A stretch of DNA of 64,000 nt from JAXMBX01 sp046349635 (GCA_046349635.1 JAXMBX010000020.1:1-64000), one strand, 5' to 3'. Positions 26,891 through 36,610 are shown, counted from the first letter of the stretch. Program-made: numbers and translations. Notes: generated from the letters alone by a model not told the origin.

Positions 26891-27499
26891 ATGAACACAG
26901 CCAAATTGAGACTGCTGATCTGTTGGGGATCACTGGGATTGGCCGTCTGCGCTCCGCTCCACGCCCAGGAAGCCGCGCCTCCCGCTCCTCCTGAAGAGGA
27001 ACCGATCGTCCGCTCCGGCTCGCGGATTCACCTGGCGATCTACCAGCGGGAAGTGGGACAGCCGAAAACCCTCCGGGTCCGCCCGATCAGTGATCCGTAT
27101 CGCCCCAATCCGTATCGCCCCAACTATTCGAGTTCGAACTACCGCAGCAGTTCGAGTTACCGCTACAGTTCAAACGACCATTCGAGCTCGACGAACTACT
27201 ACTCCGGGAACCAGTCTTACTACGGCATCACGAACGGGATGTACGGGGGACATACGCTGCACTATCGGGCGCAGTCCCCATACTTCGGTGAGAAGAGCTA
27301 CGACTACACCGAACGCTATCCCTTCGCCGCCACTCCCACGGCTCCTCCCTACCGCTATCCCTTTGCCCGGGACTACTACTCCTACGGCCCGGCGGGAACC
27401 CAGTTCGGGTATGCGTTCGGCTACGGGTATCCGATCGGCCCCTACTTCGGCGGCTTCGGGTACGGCTGGGGCATTCCCTGGTACTACGCCTGGTGGTAA
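26891..27499 (+). CDS. Exported Tyr/Ser-rich low-complexity protein
   Basis: 202 residues. A signal peptide (LLICWGSLGLAVCAPLHAQ) is followed by a short acidic/Pro linker, a conserved-looking beta segment (SGSRIHLAIYQREVGQPK), a Ser/Tyr/Asn-rich stretch with paired PYRPNPYRPNYSSSNYRSSS-type repeats, and an aromatic Gly/Tyr/Trp-rich C-terminus ending in WYYAWW. The start has a strong SD, GGAGGAG, 2-3 nt before ATG spacing allowing for overlap. Like the protein at 23440 it is probably envelope-associated. No known family. Confidence 0.65.
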   Translation: MNTAKLRLLICWGSLGLAVCAPLHAQEAAPPAPPEEEPIVRSGSRIHLAIYQREVGQPKTLRVRPISDPYRPNPYRPNYSSSNYRSSSSYRYSSNDHSSSTNYYSGNQSYYGITNGMYGGHTLHYRAQSPYFGEKSYDYTERYPFAATPTAPPYRYPFARDYYSYGPAGTQFGYAFGYGYPIGPYFGGFGYGWGIPWYYAWW

Positions 27500-27679
27500 A
27501 TCAACCAGCGGTTTTTCCCTCGTCGATGGTCACGCGGGAACTTTTAAACGCGGGATTCCATTGGCTTTCCAGCGTCCCCCCGTCATAATTCTCACAGACT
27601 CGGTGACGGGGAGATTCCACGTCCCGGATTGATCTGTGACATCCCGCCTGCGGCTCGTCGCGCCAGGAGTCCATCCCCC

Positions 27680-28987
27680 ATGAGTTCACCCCTCTCTGAT
27701 TATCTGAACCGCGATTCTCTGAACCGCCGTGCCTTTCTGGGAAAAACGGCCCAGCAGGCTGCCGGCGTCGCGGCGGGAATGGTTCTGGGGGATTCACTCG
27801 CCCATGCGGCTCCCAACGAAAAAGTCTCGCTGGCGGGCATCGGTCTCCGCAACCAGGGGAAAAGTGTCTGCTCCTCGTTGGCGAAGCTCCCGGATGTGGA
27901 ATTCGTCGCCTTGTGTGATGTCGATGAGTCCCAGTTCGATCCGCTCTCCAAGGAGATCGAAGCCGCCCAGGGAAAGAAGCCCCGCTGGGAAAAAGATTTC
28001 CGCCAGATCCTCGATGACAAGTCGATCCAGGGGGTGGTCATCGCCACGCCGGACCACTGGCATGCGCTGATGACCATCATGGCCTGCCAGGCGGGAAAGG
28101 ACGTGTACGTCGAGAAACCGATCTCGCACAACTTTCTGGAAGGGGTGCAGATGATCAAGGCGGCGGAGAAGCATCGCCGCGTCGTCCAGGTTGGAATCCA
28201 GCAGCGCAGCGGGGCGCACTTTAAAACCGCCATCGATTACGTCCGCTCCGGCAAACTGGGAACGGTGAAATACGCCAAGGCCTGGACCATCAGCCAGCGA
28301 AAATCCATCGGGCACAAGGCCAACGGCCCCGTCCCCACCGGCGTCGATTACGAAATGTGGCTCGGCCCGGCGCCGCACCGCGAATTCCAGGCCAACCGCT
28401 TCCACTACAACTGGCGCTGGTTCTGGGACTATGCGACCGGAGAACTCGGCAACTGGGGAGTCCATATGCTCGACATCGCCCGCTGGGGGATGAATGTCGA
28501 ACTCCCGCACGAAATCTCCGCCTCAGGGGGCAAGTTCTATTTCAATGATGACCAGGAAACTCCTGATTGTCTCATCGTGAACTACAACTTCGGCGAACAG
28601 GGAATGATCTCCTGGGAACATCGCCTCTGGAGCAACTACGGCCTGGATGGAAGGAGTTCCGCCGCCGCGTTTTATGGTGATGACGGAACACTGGTCGTCG
28701 ACCGCGGAGGCTGGAAGGTGTATGGCTCCAAGGAGACTCCCGCGAGTGAGTCGAGCGATCAGGCCGGGGCTCATTACCGCAATTTCATCGACTGCATCAA
28801 GACCCGCGCCACGCCGAATGCCGATCTGCGGACGGGGCATCTTTCCACGGCCATGTGCCACCTCGGTTCGGCAGCGTATCGCGCCGGCCAGACGTTGAAA
28901 TTTGATCCCGCGACGCTGAAGATGTCCGCTCACCAGGAACTGCTGGGACGCGAATATCGCAAGGCGTGGGAACTTCCTGTCGTCTAA
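27680..28987 (+). CDS. Tat-exported Gfo/Idh/MocA-family oxidoreductase
   Basis: 435 residues. Tat signal NRRAFLGKTAQQAAGVAAGM. The Rossmann domain follows (KVSLAGIGLRNQGKSVCSSL, VEFVALCDVDESQ) with the substrate-domain motif VYVEKPISHNFLEG, in which EKP is the family's catalytic Lys motif, and HRRVVQVGIQQRSG. The C-terminal half is the usual beta-sheet domain (WRWFWDYATGELGNWGVHML). Exported planctomycete members bind NAD(P) tightly and act on sugars or inositols; substrate not deducible. The start at 27680 places AGGAG about 11 nt upstream. Confidence 0.9.
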   Translation: MSSPLSDYLNRDSLNRRAFLGKTAQQAAGVAAGMVLGDSLAHAAPNEKVSLAGIGLRNQGKSVCSSLAKLPDVEFVALCDVDESQFDPLSKEIEAAQGKKPRWEKDFRQILDDKSIQGVVIATPDHWHALMTIMACQAGKDVYVEKPISHNFLEGVQMIKAAEKHRRVVQVGIQQRSGAHFKTAIDYVRSGKLGTVKYAKAWTISQRKSIGHKANGPVPTGVDYEMWLGPAPHREFQANRFHYNWRWFWDYATGELGNWGVHMLDIARWGMNVELPHEISASGGKFYFNDDQETPDCLIVNYNFGEQGMISWEHRLWSNYGLDGRSSAAAFYGDDGTLVVDRGGWKVYGSKETPASESSDQAGAHYRNFIDCIKTRATPNADLRTGHLSTAMCHLGSAAYRAGQTLKFDPATLKMSAHQELLGREYRKAWELPVV

Positions 28988-29048
28988 TTCCCTTCTCACC
29001 TCTCGCCATGACTCAAGCCGGCTCAGCCTCAGATTGGCACTGACAAGG

Positions 29049-30668
29049 ATGGATGTTTTGTACGATTGCATCATTATCGGGGCAGGGCATAACGGATTGG
29101 TCTGTGCCTCCTACCTGGCGGAAGCGGGCAAAAAAGTTCTGGTTCTCGAGCGCCGCTCGATGGTGGGGGGGGCCGCCGTCACGGAAGAACTGTGGCCCGG
29201 CTACAAGGTTTCCACCGCCTCCTATGTCGTCAGCCTCCTCCTGCCGGAAATTGAATCTCACCTGCAACTCGCCCGGCATGGATATAAGGTGCTCGCCCGC
29301 AATCCCTCGTCATTCACACCGCTGGAAGATGGCCGCTATCTGCTCCTCGGTCCCGATCGGGATCTGAATTTCCGCGAGATCTCCAAGTTCTCCAAGAAGG
29401 ATGCGGAAGCCTATCCCCGCTATGAAAAACTGCTGGAACGAATCGCCGAAAAACTGGAGCCGATTCTGTCCAGCGTCCCTCCCGATCTGCTCCCACTTCC
29501 CACGAACTGGCGAAAGATCGGCTGGGGGAAAAAGCTCCGCGATCTGAACAAAGGGTGGGATCTCTATAAGGCCATGGAGAAATTGGGGGAACAACTCCCC
29601 GAAGCTCTGGAGATTCTGACGGGGGGGGCACGCCCCATTCTGGACCGCTGGTTCGAATCGGATGTCCTCAAGGGAACGCTGGCGACCGATGCGATCATTG
29701 GCACATTCCAACCTATCTCCGCGCCCGGGACTGCGTATGTCCTGCTGCATCACGTCATGGGACGGGCAGGGGGGGCACGAGGGGTCTGGGGCTATGTCCG
29801 CGGCGGAATGGGGGCATTATCCGATGCCCTCGCCAAAGCCGCGCGGGAACGGGGAGCCGACATCCGCACGAACGCCGCCGTCTCGCAGATCCTGACCACC
29901 AGCGGCGGGACCACGGGAGTAAAACTGGAAAACGGGGAAATCATCCCCGCAAAGAAAGTCGCCTCCTGTCTCGATCCGCATTGGACGTTCGAACGCCTGC
30001 TGCAACCGGACATCCTCCCCAAACCATTTCAGAGAGCGGTCGCGCGGATCGACTTTGCCAGCGCCAGCCTGAAAATGAATCTGGCGGTCAAGGAACTTCC
30101 GAACTTCACGGCTCTTCCCGGCAATCAAAGCGTCGGCCCGCAGCACCGGGGAACCATCCACATCGGCTGCTCACTCGATTATCTCGAACGGGCTTACGAT
30201 GACGCCAAATACGGCGCTCCCTCCCAGCGCCCGATCATCGAGATGACAATCCCCACCTCGGTGGATGACACGCTCACTCCTCCCGGCCATCACATTCTGT
30301 CGCTCTTCATCCAATACGCCCCGTACCAGTTGCGCAATGCCCACTGGGATGACATCAAGGAGCAGTTCGGGGATCGCTGCATCGCGGAAATCGCCCGCTA
30401 TGCCCCCAACGTCCCGGACAGTATCCTGCATCGCCAGATCCTGACCCCGCTCGATCTGGAGCGGACCTTCGGGTTGACGGGAGGCAACATCTTCCAGGGG
30501 GCCATGCCGTTGCACCAGCTCTTCTCTCTCCGCCCCGTCCCGGGCTGGTCCGATTATCGCACTCCGGTCCGCGGGCTGTACATCTGCGGCAGTGCGGCGC
30601 ATCCGGGCGGAGGAGTGATGGGGGCCTGCGGCAAAAACGCCGCCGCTGAAATCCTGCGGGATCGCTGA
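29049..30668 (+). CDS. Phytoene dehydrogenase-like FAD oxidoreductase (COG1233)
   Basis: About 539 residues. The FAD-binding dinucleotide fold is at the N-terminus: DCIIIGAGHNGLVCASYLAE (GxGxxG variant GAGHNG) followed by VLVLERRSMVGGAAVTEE. A C-terminal FAD-binding stretch is present (RTPVRGLYICGSAAHPGGGVMGACGKNAA). Length and motifs fit the CrtI-like/pyridine nucleotide-disulphide oxidoreductase domain 2 (PYROXD2) group rather than a named carotenoid desaturase; no crtB or other carotenoid genes lie nearby. It ends 3 bp before the next gene, so the two are probably cotranslated. Confidence 0.85.
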   Translation: MDVLYDCIIIGAGHNGLVCASYLAEAGKKVLVLERRSMVGGAAVTEELWPGYKVSTASYVVSLLLPEIESHLQLARHGYKVLARNPSSFTPLEDGRYLLLGPDRDLNFREISKFSKKDAEAYPRYEKLLERIAEKLEPILSSVPPDLLPLPTNWRKIGWGKKLRDLNKGWDLYKAMEKLGEQLPEALEILTGGARPILDRWFESDVLKGTLATDAIIGTFQPISAPGTAYVLLHHVMGRAGGARGVWGYVRGGMGALSDALAKAARERGADIRTNAAVSQILTTSGGTTGVKLENGEIIPAKKVASCLDPHWTFERLLQPDILPKPFQRAVARIDFASASLKMNLAVKELPNFTALPGNQSVGPQHRGTIHIGCSLDYLERAYDDAKYGAPSQRPIIEMTIPTSVDDTLTPPGHHILSLFIQYAPYQLRNAHWDDIKEQFGDRCIAEIARYAPNVPDSILHRQILTPLDLERTFGLTGGNIFQGAMPLHQLFSLRPVPGWSDYRTPVRGLYICGSAAHPGGGVMGACGKNAAAEILRDR

Positions 30669-30671
30669 CGC

Positions 30672-31340
30672 ATGAATTACTTCTCTCACGGTTACCGTTT
30701 CTGCGACCGTCCCTACTTCCTGGCAGGGACCGCAATCCCCGACTGGCTCTCCATCGCCGACAGAGGAGTCCGGATGCGCTCCCGGCGGGTGGCCCCGCAT
30801 GCGGACGGATCGGGTTCCATCGAGTCCGAAATCGCCGCCGGTGTCCTGCAGCACCTGCACGATGATCACTGGTTTCACCGGACCGTTCCGTTTCTCGAAG
30901 TGACCGAAGCTCTGACGCTGCAGTTCCGACGGGTTCTCCCCGCTGATGAAAACCATCGCCCCAGCTTTCTAGGGCATATCGTGACGGAACTGCTGCTGGA
31001 TGCTGTCTTGATTGAGCGGCACGGAAGTGAACTGCTGGAACGTTACTATCAGGCCCTCCGCGCGATTGATCCTGCCGTTGTCGAACAGGCCGTGAACCGG
31101 ATGGCGCGCGATGCCACCAATCGCCTTGCCCCGCTGATTCCGCTGTTTGTGGATGAAAACTTCCTGTGGGATTATCTTCGCCCCGAAACCCTCTGGAAAC
31201 GGCTGAACCAGGTCATGAAACGGATCAAGCTGAATCCGCTGCCGGAAGAAGTGATCGACGTCCTGCGGGACGGACGGACCCTGGTCGAATCCCGGGCTGA
31301 TGATCTGCTGACCGAGCAGATTTCTGACCCCTCGGAGTGA
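30672..31340 (+). CDS. ACP phosphodiesterase-like (AcpH-like) helical protein
   Basis: 222 residues, all helical. The N-terminus MNYFSHGYRFCDRPYFLAGT and the later VLQHLHDDHWFHRTVPFLEV and FLGHIVTELLLDAVLIERHG place His/Asp residues like those of acyl-carrier-protein phosphodiesterase and related HD-like proteins. Overall similarity is faint, so the enzymatic role is a suggestion. It follows the oxidoreductase by 3 bp. An 8-bp perfect hairpin CGGAGTGA/TCACTCCG overlaps the stop codon; CTCGGAGTGA recurs about 110 bp further on, before the isomerase gene. Confidence 0.55.
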   Translation: MNYFSHGYRFCDRPYFLAGTAIPDWLSIADRGVRMRSRRVAPHADGSGSIESEIAAGVLQHLHDDHWFHRTVPFLEVTEALTLQFRRVLPADENHRPSFLGHIVTELLLDAVLIERHGSELLERYYQALRAIDPAVVEQAVNRMARDATNRLAPLIPLFVDENFLWDYLRPETLWKRLNQVMKRIKLNPLPEEVIDVLRDGRTLVESRADDLLTEQISDPSE

Positions 31341-31482
31341 GGAATTTCACTCCGTAACGGGCGATTTGGAGGGCTGTAAATCGCTCCGAGTTGGGATATG
31401 ATCGTGGGACCAAGCCTGACGAATCAAGACCACCCAGCCAACACCTCGGAGTGAATACTTCAGAGCGAGAAGGGATCGACCC

Positions 31483-32325
31483 ATGAAATACGGCATGAAC
31501 ATGCTGCTGTGGACCACCGAAGTCAACGAGGCCCATTACGGCATCCTGGATTCCCTGAAGAAAATGGGCTACGACGGCGTGGAACTGCCGATCTTCGAGA
31601 TCAATGCCCCCAAGTTTTCCGCGGTCGGGAAGAAGACTAAGGAACTCGGTCTGGGTACAACTGCCGTCACGGTCTGCGGCCCCGACAATAACCCCGCTTC
31701 CCCTGATGCCGCCATCCGCAAGGCCGGGGCGGAATACCTGAAGCAGGCGGTGGACATGGTCCATCTCGCCGGTGGGACTGCACTTGTCGGTCCGTTCCAC
31801 TCCGCGATCGGCGTCTTCAGCGGTGCTTCCCCGACTGCGGATGAACGGAAATGGTCCCGCGACACCCTCGCCTCGGTCGGAGACCATGCCAAAGCCGCCG
31901 GCGTCACGATGGTTGTGGAATACCTGAACCGCTTCGAATGCTACCTGCTGAACTGTGCGGCGGACGCGGCCGATTTCGTCAAGCAGATCGACCACCCCAA
32001 CATCAAGACGATGTACGACACGTTCCACGCGAACATCGAAGAGAAATGCACGGCGACCGCCATCAAGACCATGGCCCCGGTCATGGCCCACGTTCATATC
32101 TCGGAAAATGACCGCTCCACCCCCGGCCAGGGACACGTCGATTTCGACACCGCGTTCAAAACGCTGAAAGAGGTCAAATACGATGGCTGGCTGACGGTCG
32201 AGGCGTTCGGTCTCGCCTTGCCCGCCATCGCCGCCGCCACCAAGATCTGGCGCCGGATGTTCACCGATGAACTCCGCCTGGCCGAAGATGCCCTCATGTT
32301 CATGAAGAAGCACATGGCGAACTAA
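31483..32325 (+). CDS. Sugar phosphate isomerase/epimerase (xylose isomerase-like TIM barrel)
   Basis: 280 residues, a single AP_endonuc_2-type TIM barrel like D-tagatose/D-psicose 3-epimerases. Conserved metal and substrate motifs are in order: YDGVELPIFE, TTAVTVCGPDNNP, VVEYLNRFECYLLN (metal Glu), IKTMYDTFHANIEE (Asp and His), VMAHVHISENDRSTPGQGHV (His, Glu, Arg) and DGWLTVEAFG (Glu). This matches keto-sugar 3-epimerase relatives, acting in sugar catabolism in the cytosol. SD AAGGGA lies about 8 nt before the ATG. The exact sugar is unknown. Confidence 0.9.
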   Translation: MKYGMNMLLWTTEVNEAHYGILDSLKKMGYDGVELPIFEINAPKFSAVGKKTKELGLGTTAVTVCGPDNNPASPDAAIRKAGAEYLKQAVDMVHLAGGTALVGPFHSAIGVFSGASPTADERKWSRDTLASVGDHAKAAGVTMVVEYLNRFECYLLNCAADAADFVKQIDHPNIKTMYDTFHANIEEKCTATAIKTMAPVMAHVHISENDRSTPGQGHVDFDTAFKTLKEVKYDGWLTVEAFGLALPAIAAATKIWRRMFTDELRLAEDALMFMKKHMAN

Positions 32326-32331
32326 CCGCAT

Positions 32332-33327
32332 TCAGCGGACTGATGCGGAGACGGGGGTCGGGGCTTGAACCAAGTCTCGTTGCGTCGTCGGTTCGCTGAT
32401 GGAGATCGGGTTCGGAGTGAATCCGATCAGGATAAAAGCTAACGTGGCCCAGCCGAGGTAGCGTCTCCCCGGTCCTAATGGAACGTCATCGTTCCGGGTG
32501 GCGGGGTGACGCAGCCCCATGAGCCAGATCAAAAACAGCATCACCGTCCAGCTATACAGACTGGGATCGTAGAAGGTTCCGCCGATGATGACCACCAACA
32601 GTGCCAGCCTCCACAGGTTCACGGCGACAAGATGAGCTTTTTTCCCCAGCAGGCAGTACAGGATGTGCCCACCATCCAACTGACTGACCGGAAGCAGGTT
32701 GAGAGCGGTAATGAAGATCCCCACCCACCCGGCCATTGCCACGGGATGCATGAAGGTATCCTCGCCGGGGAGCAGGGGGCCGAATTTCCAGAAGACCAGC
32801 CATTGAACGAGCAGCGGCTCCCCAAAATGATAGACGAATCGATCGGTGGGAATGGGCGCCACATTCGAATGATTCAATCCCCAGATTAACGCCGGGATCG
32901 CGACGACCAATCCCGCCAGCGGGCCGCTGACTGCGATATCGAACATCTGTTTCCGATCCGCATGACGTCCCCGCTGAACGATGACCGCCCCCATCGTCCC
33001 GATGATCGTCGGCATCGGAATAAACAACGGCAGCGTCGCCGGTACGCGATATCGAACACATTGCAGGAAATGCCCCATTTCATGCGCGAGCAGAATCGAC
33101 ATCAATGCCAGCGAGTATTCCCAACCTCCGACCGCCCACGTCGACAAACACGTCAAAAAAAACAGGATCAGAGGCAGCACCACGGATGGACGTGGGGGAG
33201 TCAACCGTTCTGAAGCCATAGCGGGCTCTGGAAATGCACCAGACTCCAGCCCGCCCGATTCCTGCAAGGAATACTCGCCGGGGGAGACGTCAAACCGAGA
33301 TGAACCCGCTTCGTAAGATTCCGTCAT
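32332..33327 (-). CDS. Site-2 protease family (M50) membrane metalloprotease
   Basis: About 331 residues. The zinc motif HEMGH is at residues 82-86 inside a membrane helix (LMSILLAHEMGHFLQC), and the distal Asp motif is QLDGGHILYCLLG; between them lie GPLAGLVVAIPALI and an extracytoplasmic loop. Domain order and length fit S2P-like intramembrane proteases without a PDZ domain. The N-terminal 45 residues are acidic and Ser/Gly-rich, probably disordered. The start at MTESYEAG has AGCAGGA close upstream; an in-frame ATG 24 codons earlier lies within a tandem repeat. It is convergent with the isomerase gene 6 bp away. Confidence 0.9.
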   Translation of the reverse strand: MTESYEAGSSRFDVSPGEYSLQESGGLESGAFPEPAMASERLTPPRPSVVLPLILFFLTCLSTWAVGGWEYSLALMSILLAHEMGHFLQCVRYRVPATLPLFIPMPTIIGTMGAVIVQRGRHADRKQMFDIAVSGPLAGLVVAIPALIWGLNHSNVAPIPTDRFVYHFGEPLLVQWLVFWKFGPLLPGEDTFMHPVAMAGWVGIFITALNLLPVSQLDGGHILYCLLGKKAHLVAVNLWRLALLVVIIGGTFYDPSLYSWTVMLFLIWLMGLRHPATRNDDVPLGPGRRYLGWATLAFILIGFTPNPISISEPTTQRDLVQAPTPVSASVR

Positions 33328-33333
33328 GTCCTG

Positions 33334-33368
33334 CTGGAACTTTCTTCTCGCACTGGAACTTTCTTCTC
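33334..33368 (-). repeat. Tandem 16-bp direct repeat before the protease gene
   Basis: CTGGAACTTTCTTCTC occurs twice with a 19-bp period immediately upstream of the site-2 protease start. It may be a duplication in the leader or an operator pair. Confidence 0.6.
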
Positions 33369-33521
33369 TCTGTGGACCACGCCATAATCGTCGGGACATT
33401 CCAGTGTCGCCAATCAGGTTTCGAGTCCGACAATCGAATTATTGCGAGATTGGTCAAAATCTCCACTGTCGGTTCCCGACTCCTCCCAAAATAATTCGAA
33501 TACTCTCCGGAAAGAGATCGT

Positions 33522-35276
33522 ATGACACACAACGGCACGTCACAGGCGGTTCAAAAGTTGCGCAGCGCGGAATGGTTCGCCGGACGGGAAGAACTGGCGT
33601 TCCAACATCGGGCCGCACTCCGCTCGATGGGTTTCGATCCGAAGTATTACCAGGGGCAGCCGGTCATCGGGATCGCCAACAGTTGGAGCGAACTCAACAA
33701 CTGCAACATGAATCTCCGCTCCCTCGCCGAAGCGGTGAAACGGGGTGTCATCGCCGCCGGGGGTCTGCCGCTGGAATTCGGCACGATCTCGCTGGGGGAA
33801 GAGTTCATGAAACCCTCCGCCATGCTGTATCGCAATCTGATGGCGATGGAGCTGGAGGAAACGCTCCGCTCCAATCCCATTGACGGCGTCGTGATGCTTT
33901 GCAACTGCGACAAAACGACCCCCGCGCAACTCATGGGAGCCGCCAGTGCGAATCTTCCCGCGATTCAATTCAACGGCGGACCGCGCAGTAATGGGGCCTG
34001 GAAAGGGACCATGATCGGCGCGGGGACCGATCTCTGGAAATACTGGGATGACGTCCGATCAGGGAAACTTTCTCTGGACGACTGGCGCGAACTGGAAGCG
34101 AGCTACGGCTGCAGTGCCGGGGCCTGCAACACCATGGGGACCGCCTCCACAATGACCTCCCTCTCCGAAGCGCTGGGAATGATGCTCCCAGGCGTCGCCG
34201 CGCTCCCCGCCTACGATTCCCGCCGGATTGTCGCCGCCGAGGCGACCGGACGGCGGATCGTCGAGATGGTGAAAGAGAACCTCACCCCCGCTCAGATCCT
34301 CACGAACAAAGCCTTCGACAATGCGATCCGGACGCTGCTCGCACTGGGAGGATCCACCAATGGGGTCGTCCATCTGCTGGCGATTGCCGGGCGCCGCAAT
34401 CTGGGTGTCACCCTGCAGCGCTTTGACGAACTCGCCCGAGAAACCCCCTGGCTGGTGAATCTCAGCCCCTCCGGAAAATTCCTGATGGATGAATTCTTCG
34501 CCGCCGGAGGAGTGCCCGCATTGCAGGGAGAACTGAAGTCCCTGTTGCACCTCGACGCCATGACCGTCTCCGGCAGAACGCTGGGAGAAAACATCAAGGG
34601 GGGACGCTCGCTGAACAAGGAAGTGATCCGGACCGCCACAGAACCACTCAGTCCGCAGGGGGCGATTGCCGTCGTATCCGGAAATCTGGCGCCCCAGGGA
34701 GGAGTGATCAAGATCTCCGCCGCATCTCCCCACCTGATGCAGCACCGCGGCAAGGCGATCGTCTTCAAGGACTACGATGACATGCTCAATCGGGTGAATG
34801 ATCCCGCTCTCCCCGTCACGGCCGACAGCGTCCTGGTCCTGCAGAATGCCGGCCCCAAGGGTGTTCCCGGTTTTCCCGAGTGGGGGATGATTCCGGTCCC
34901 CACCAAGCTCCTGGAGCAGGGGATCACTGACATCGTTCGTCTGAGCGACTCCCGCATGAGCGGCACCAGCTATGGAACCGTGGTCCTGCACATCGCCCCC
35001 GAAGCGGCTGCCGGTGGACCACTCGCTCTCGTGCGGGATGGAGATGAAATTCTGCTCGACGTCTCCACGCGCAAGCTGGAATTGCTCGTCTCCGCAACCG
35101 AACTGGCCACCCGCAAGCAAGCCTGGAACCCCCAGCCGACAAAGCATCTCCGCGGCTATCCGCGGATGTACATCGAACACGTCCTGCAGGCGGACGAAGG
35201 GTGCGACTTCGATTTCCTGCGGCCCCGCAGCGACGCCGAACTGGAATTCATTCCGCCCAAAGTCGGCCGGTCCTGA
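33522..35276 (+). CDS. IlvD/EDD-family sugar-acid or dihydroxy-acid dehydratase
   Basis: 584 residues, a full-length IlvD/EDD dehydratase with Fe-S-binding cysteines at Cys61 (NNCNMNL), Cys129 (CNCDKTTPAQ) and Cys202 (GCSAGACNTMGTAS). The motifs GTISLGEEFMKPSAMLYRN and DSRMSGTSYGTVVLHIAPEA, the latter near the C-terminus, are those of the branch with L-arabonate/D-xylonate dehydratases; true branched-chain IlvD has different spacing around Cys1. Sugar-acid dehydration is therefore favoured over isoleucine/valine synthesis, and the sugar epimerase nearby fits. Convergent with purD, 41 bp apart. SD GGAAAGAG upstream. Confidence 0.85.
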   Translation: MTHNGTSQAVQKLRSAEWFAGREELAFQHRAALRSMGFDPKYYQGQPVIGIANSWSELNNCNMNLRSLAEAVKRGVIAAGGLPLEFGTISLGEEFMKPSAMLYRNLMAMELEETLRSNPIDGVVMLCNCDKTTPAQLMGAASANLPAIQFNGGPRSNGAWKGTMIGAGTDLWKYWDDVRSGKLSLDDWRELEASYGCSAGACNTMGTASTMTSLSEALGMMLPGVAALPAYDSRRIVAAEATGRRIVEMVKENLTPAQILTNKAFDNAIRTLLALGGSTNGVVHLLAIAGRRNLGVTLQRFDELARETPWLVNLSPSGKFLMDEFFAAGGVPALQGELKSLLHLDAMTVSGRTLGENIKGGRSLNKEVIRTATEPLSPQGAIAVVSGNLAPQGGVIKISAASPHLMQHRGKAIVFKDYDDMLNRVNDPALPVTADSVLVLQNAGPKGVPGFPEWGMIPVPTKLLEQGITDIVRLSDSRMSGTSYGTVVLHIAPEAAAGGPLALVRDGDEILLDVSTRKLELLVSATELATRKQAWNPQPTKHLRGYPRMYIEHVLQADEGCDFDFLRPRSDAELEFIPPKVGRS

Positions 35277-35317
35277 AATCCGATCACGTCATATGAGCCA
35301 GCAAGCGGCGAAAACCA

Positions 35318-36610
35318 TCAGGTCGGGCGGGCGGTCAGGTTGCGCGCCTTGTCGGAGATGTCGTGCCGGCACCAGGCGCCGTCCCAGCGGATGCACTTCA
35401 CCGCCTGGTAAGCCCGCAACTTCGCGTTCGCGATGGTATCTCCCACCGCGGTGACACCCAGGACACGGCCCCCATTGGTGACGGTGTTACCATTCTTCGT
35501 CGTGGTTCCCGCCTGGAACACCTTCGCATCTTCGACCTTGGCCGCTTCATCGAGCCCCTTGATGGGGTGCCCCTTTTCGTAGTCGCCGGGATATCCCGCA
35601 GCGGCCATCACCACGCAGACCGCCGGACGCGGATCCCATTCCAGAGCGGGCAGCTTGTCGAGCCGACCTTCCGCCGCGGCCAGCAGCACCTGCGCCAGAT
35701 CGGACTTCAGCCGCATCAAAATCGGCTGGGCCTCGGGATCACCAAACCGCACGTTGTATTCCAGAACTTTCGGCCCCTGGTTGGTGATCATCAACCCGGC
35801 GTACAGTATTCCCTTGAAAGGACGCTTGGCCCGCCGCATCGCATGGACCGTCGGCACCAGAATCAGCCGTTCGATCTGGCTCATCAGTTCCGGCGTGATC
35901 AGCGGGGCAGGGCTATAGGCCCCCATCCCACCCGTGTTCGGCCCCTTGTCATCGTCAAAAGCCGCCTTGTGATCCTGGGCCGTTTCCAGCGGGATAATCG
36001 TGCTTCCATCCACAAGTGCGAGGATACTCGCTTCCTGCCCATCCAATCGCTCTTCGATGACCACGCGATCACCCGCAGAACCGAATTCGCGCAACCGCAT
36101 GATCCGGCGCACGGCCTCCAAAGCCTCGGCCCGGTTGGAGCAGACATACACCCCCTTGCCGGCCGCCAGACCATCGGCCTTCACCACCAGCGGAACTTCT
36201 TCCCGGTCATTCAAATAGGCTTCCGCTTCGTCGGCGTGCCGAAAGACAGCAAATTCCGCCGTCGGAATTGCGGCCTGCCGCATCAGTTCCTTGCAGAAGA
36301 CCTTGCTCCCTTCCAGCTCCGCAGCCCCCTTACTGGGCCCGAAGACCTTCAGCCCCGCCTTCTCCATGGCATCGGTCAAGCCGGCCACCAGGGGAGCTTC
36401 CGGACCAATCACGACCAGACCGATCTTCTCCGTCTGAGCAAATTTGACGAGCCGCTGCACGTCATCCGCGGGGATATCGACGTTCGTCGCTTCCAACGCT
36501 GTTCCCGCATTTCCAGGGGCGCAGAACACCGCTTTGACCGAGGGGGATTGTTTCAGTTTCCAGACCAGGGCGTGTTCCCGCCCTCCCTGACCGACGACCA
36601 GAATTTTCAT
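35318..36610 (-). CDS. purD: Phosphoribosylamine-glycine ligase
   Basis: 430 residues, the normal PurD length. It catalyses ATP-dependent joining of glycine to phosphoribosylamine in purine synthesis. The N-terminal MKILVVGQGGREHALVWKL, the ATP-grasp LVVKADGLAAGKGVYVC, and the signature DHKAAFDDDKGPNTGGMGAY are all present, as is the C-terminal FGDPEAQPILMRLKSDL. The ATG has GGAG 5 nt upstream. Single gene, divergent from asd. Confidence 0.97.
   Translation of the reverse strand: MKILVVGQGGREHALVWKLKQSPSVKAVFCAPGNAGTALEATNVDIPADDVQRLVKFAQTEKIGLVVIGPEAPLVAGLTDAMEKAGLKVFGPSKGAAELEGSKVFCKELMRQAAIPTAEFAVFRHADEAEAYLNDREEVPLVVKADGLAAGKGVYVCSNRAEALEAVRRIMRLREFGSAGDRVVIEERLDGQEASILALVDGSTIIPLETAQDHKAAFDDDKGPNTGGMGAYSPAPLITPELMSQIERLILVPTVHAMRRAKRPFKGILYAGLMITNQGPKVLEYNVRFGDPEAQPILMRLKSDLAQVLLAAAEGRLDKLPALEWDPRPAVCVVMAAAGYPGDYEKGHPIKGLDEAAKVEDAKVFQAGTTTKNGNTVTNGGRVLGVTAVGDTIANAKLRAYQAVKCIRWDGAWCRHDISDKARNLTARPT

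Noticed and set aside
31333..31354. 8-bp perfect hairpin CGGAGTGA/TCACTCCG as a terminator
   Set aside because: No T-tract follows and the left arm is inside the coding sequence.
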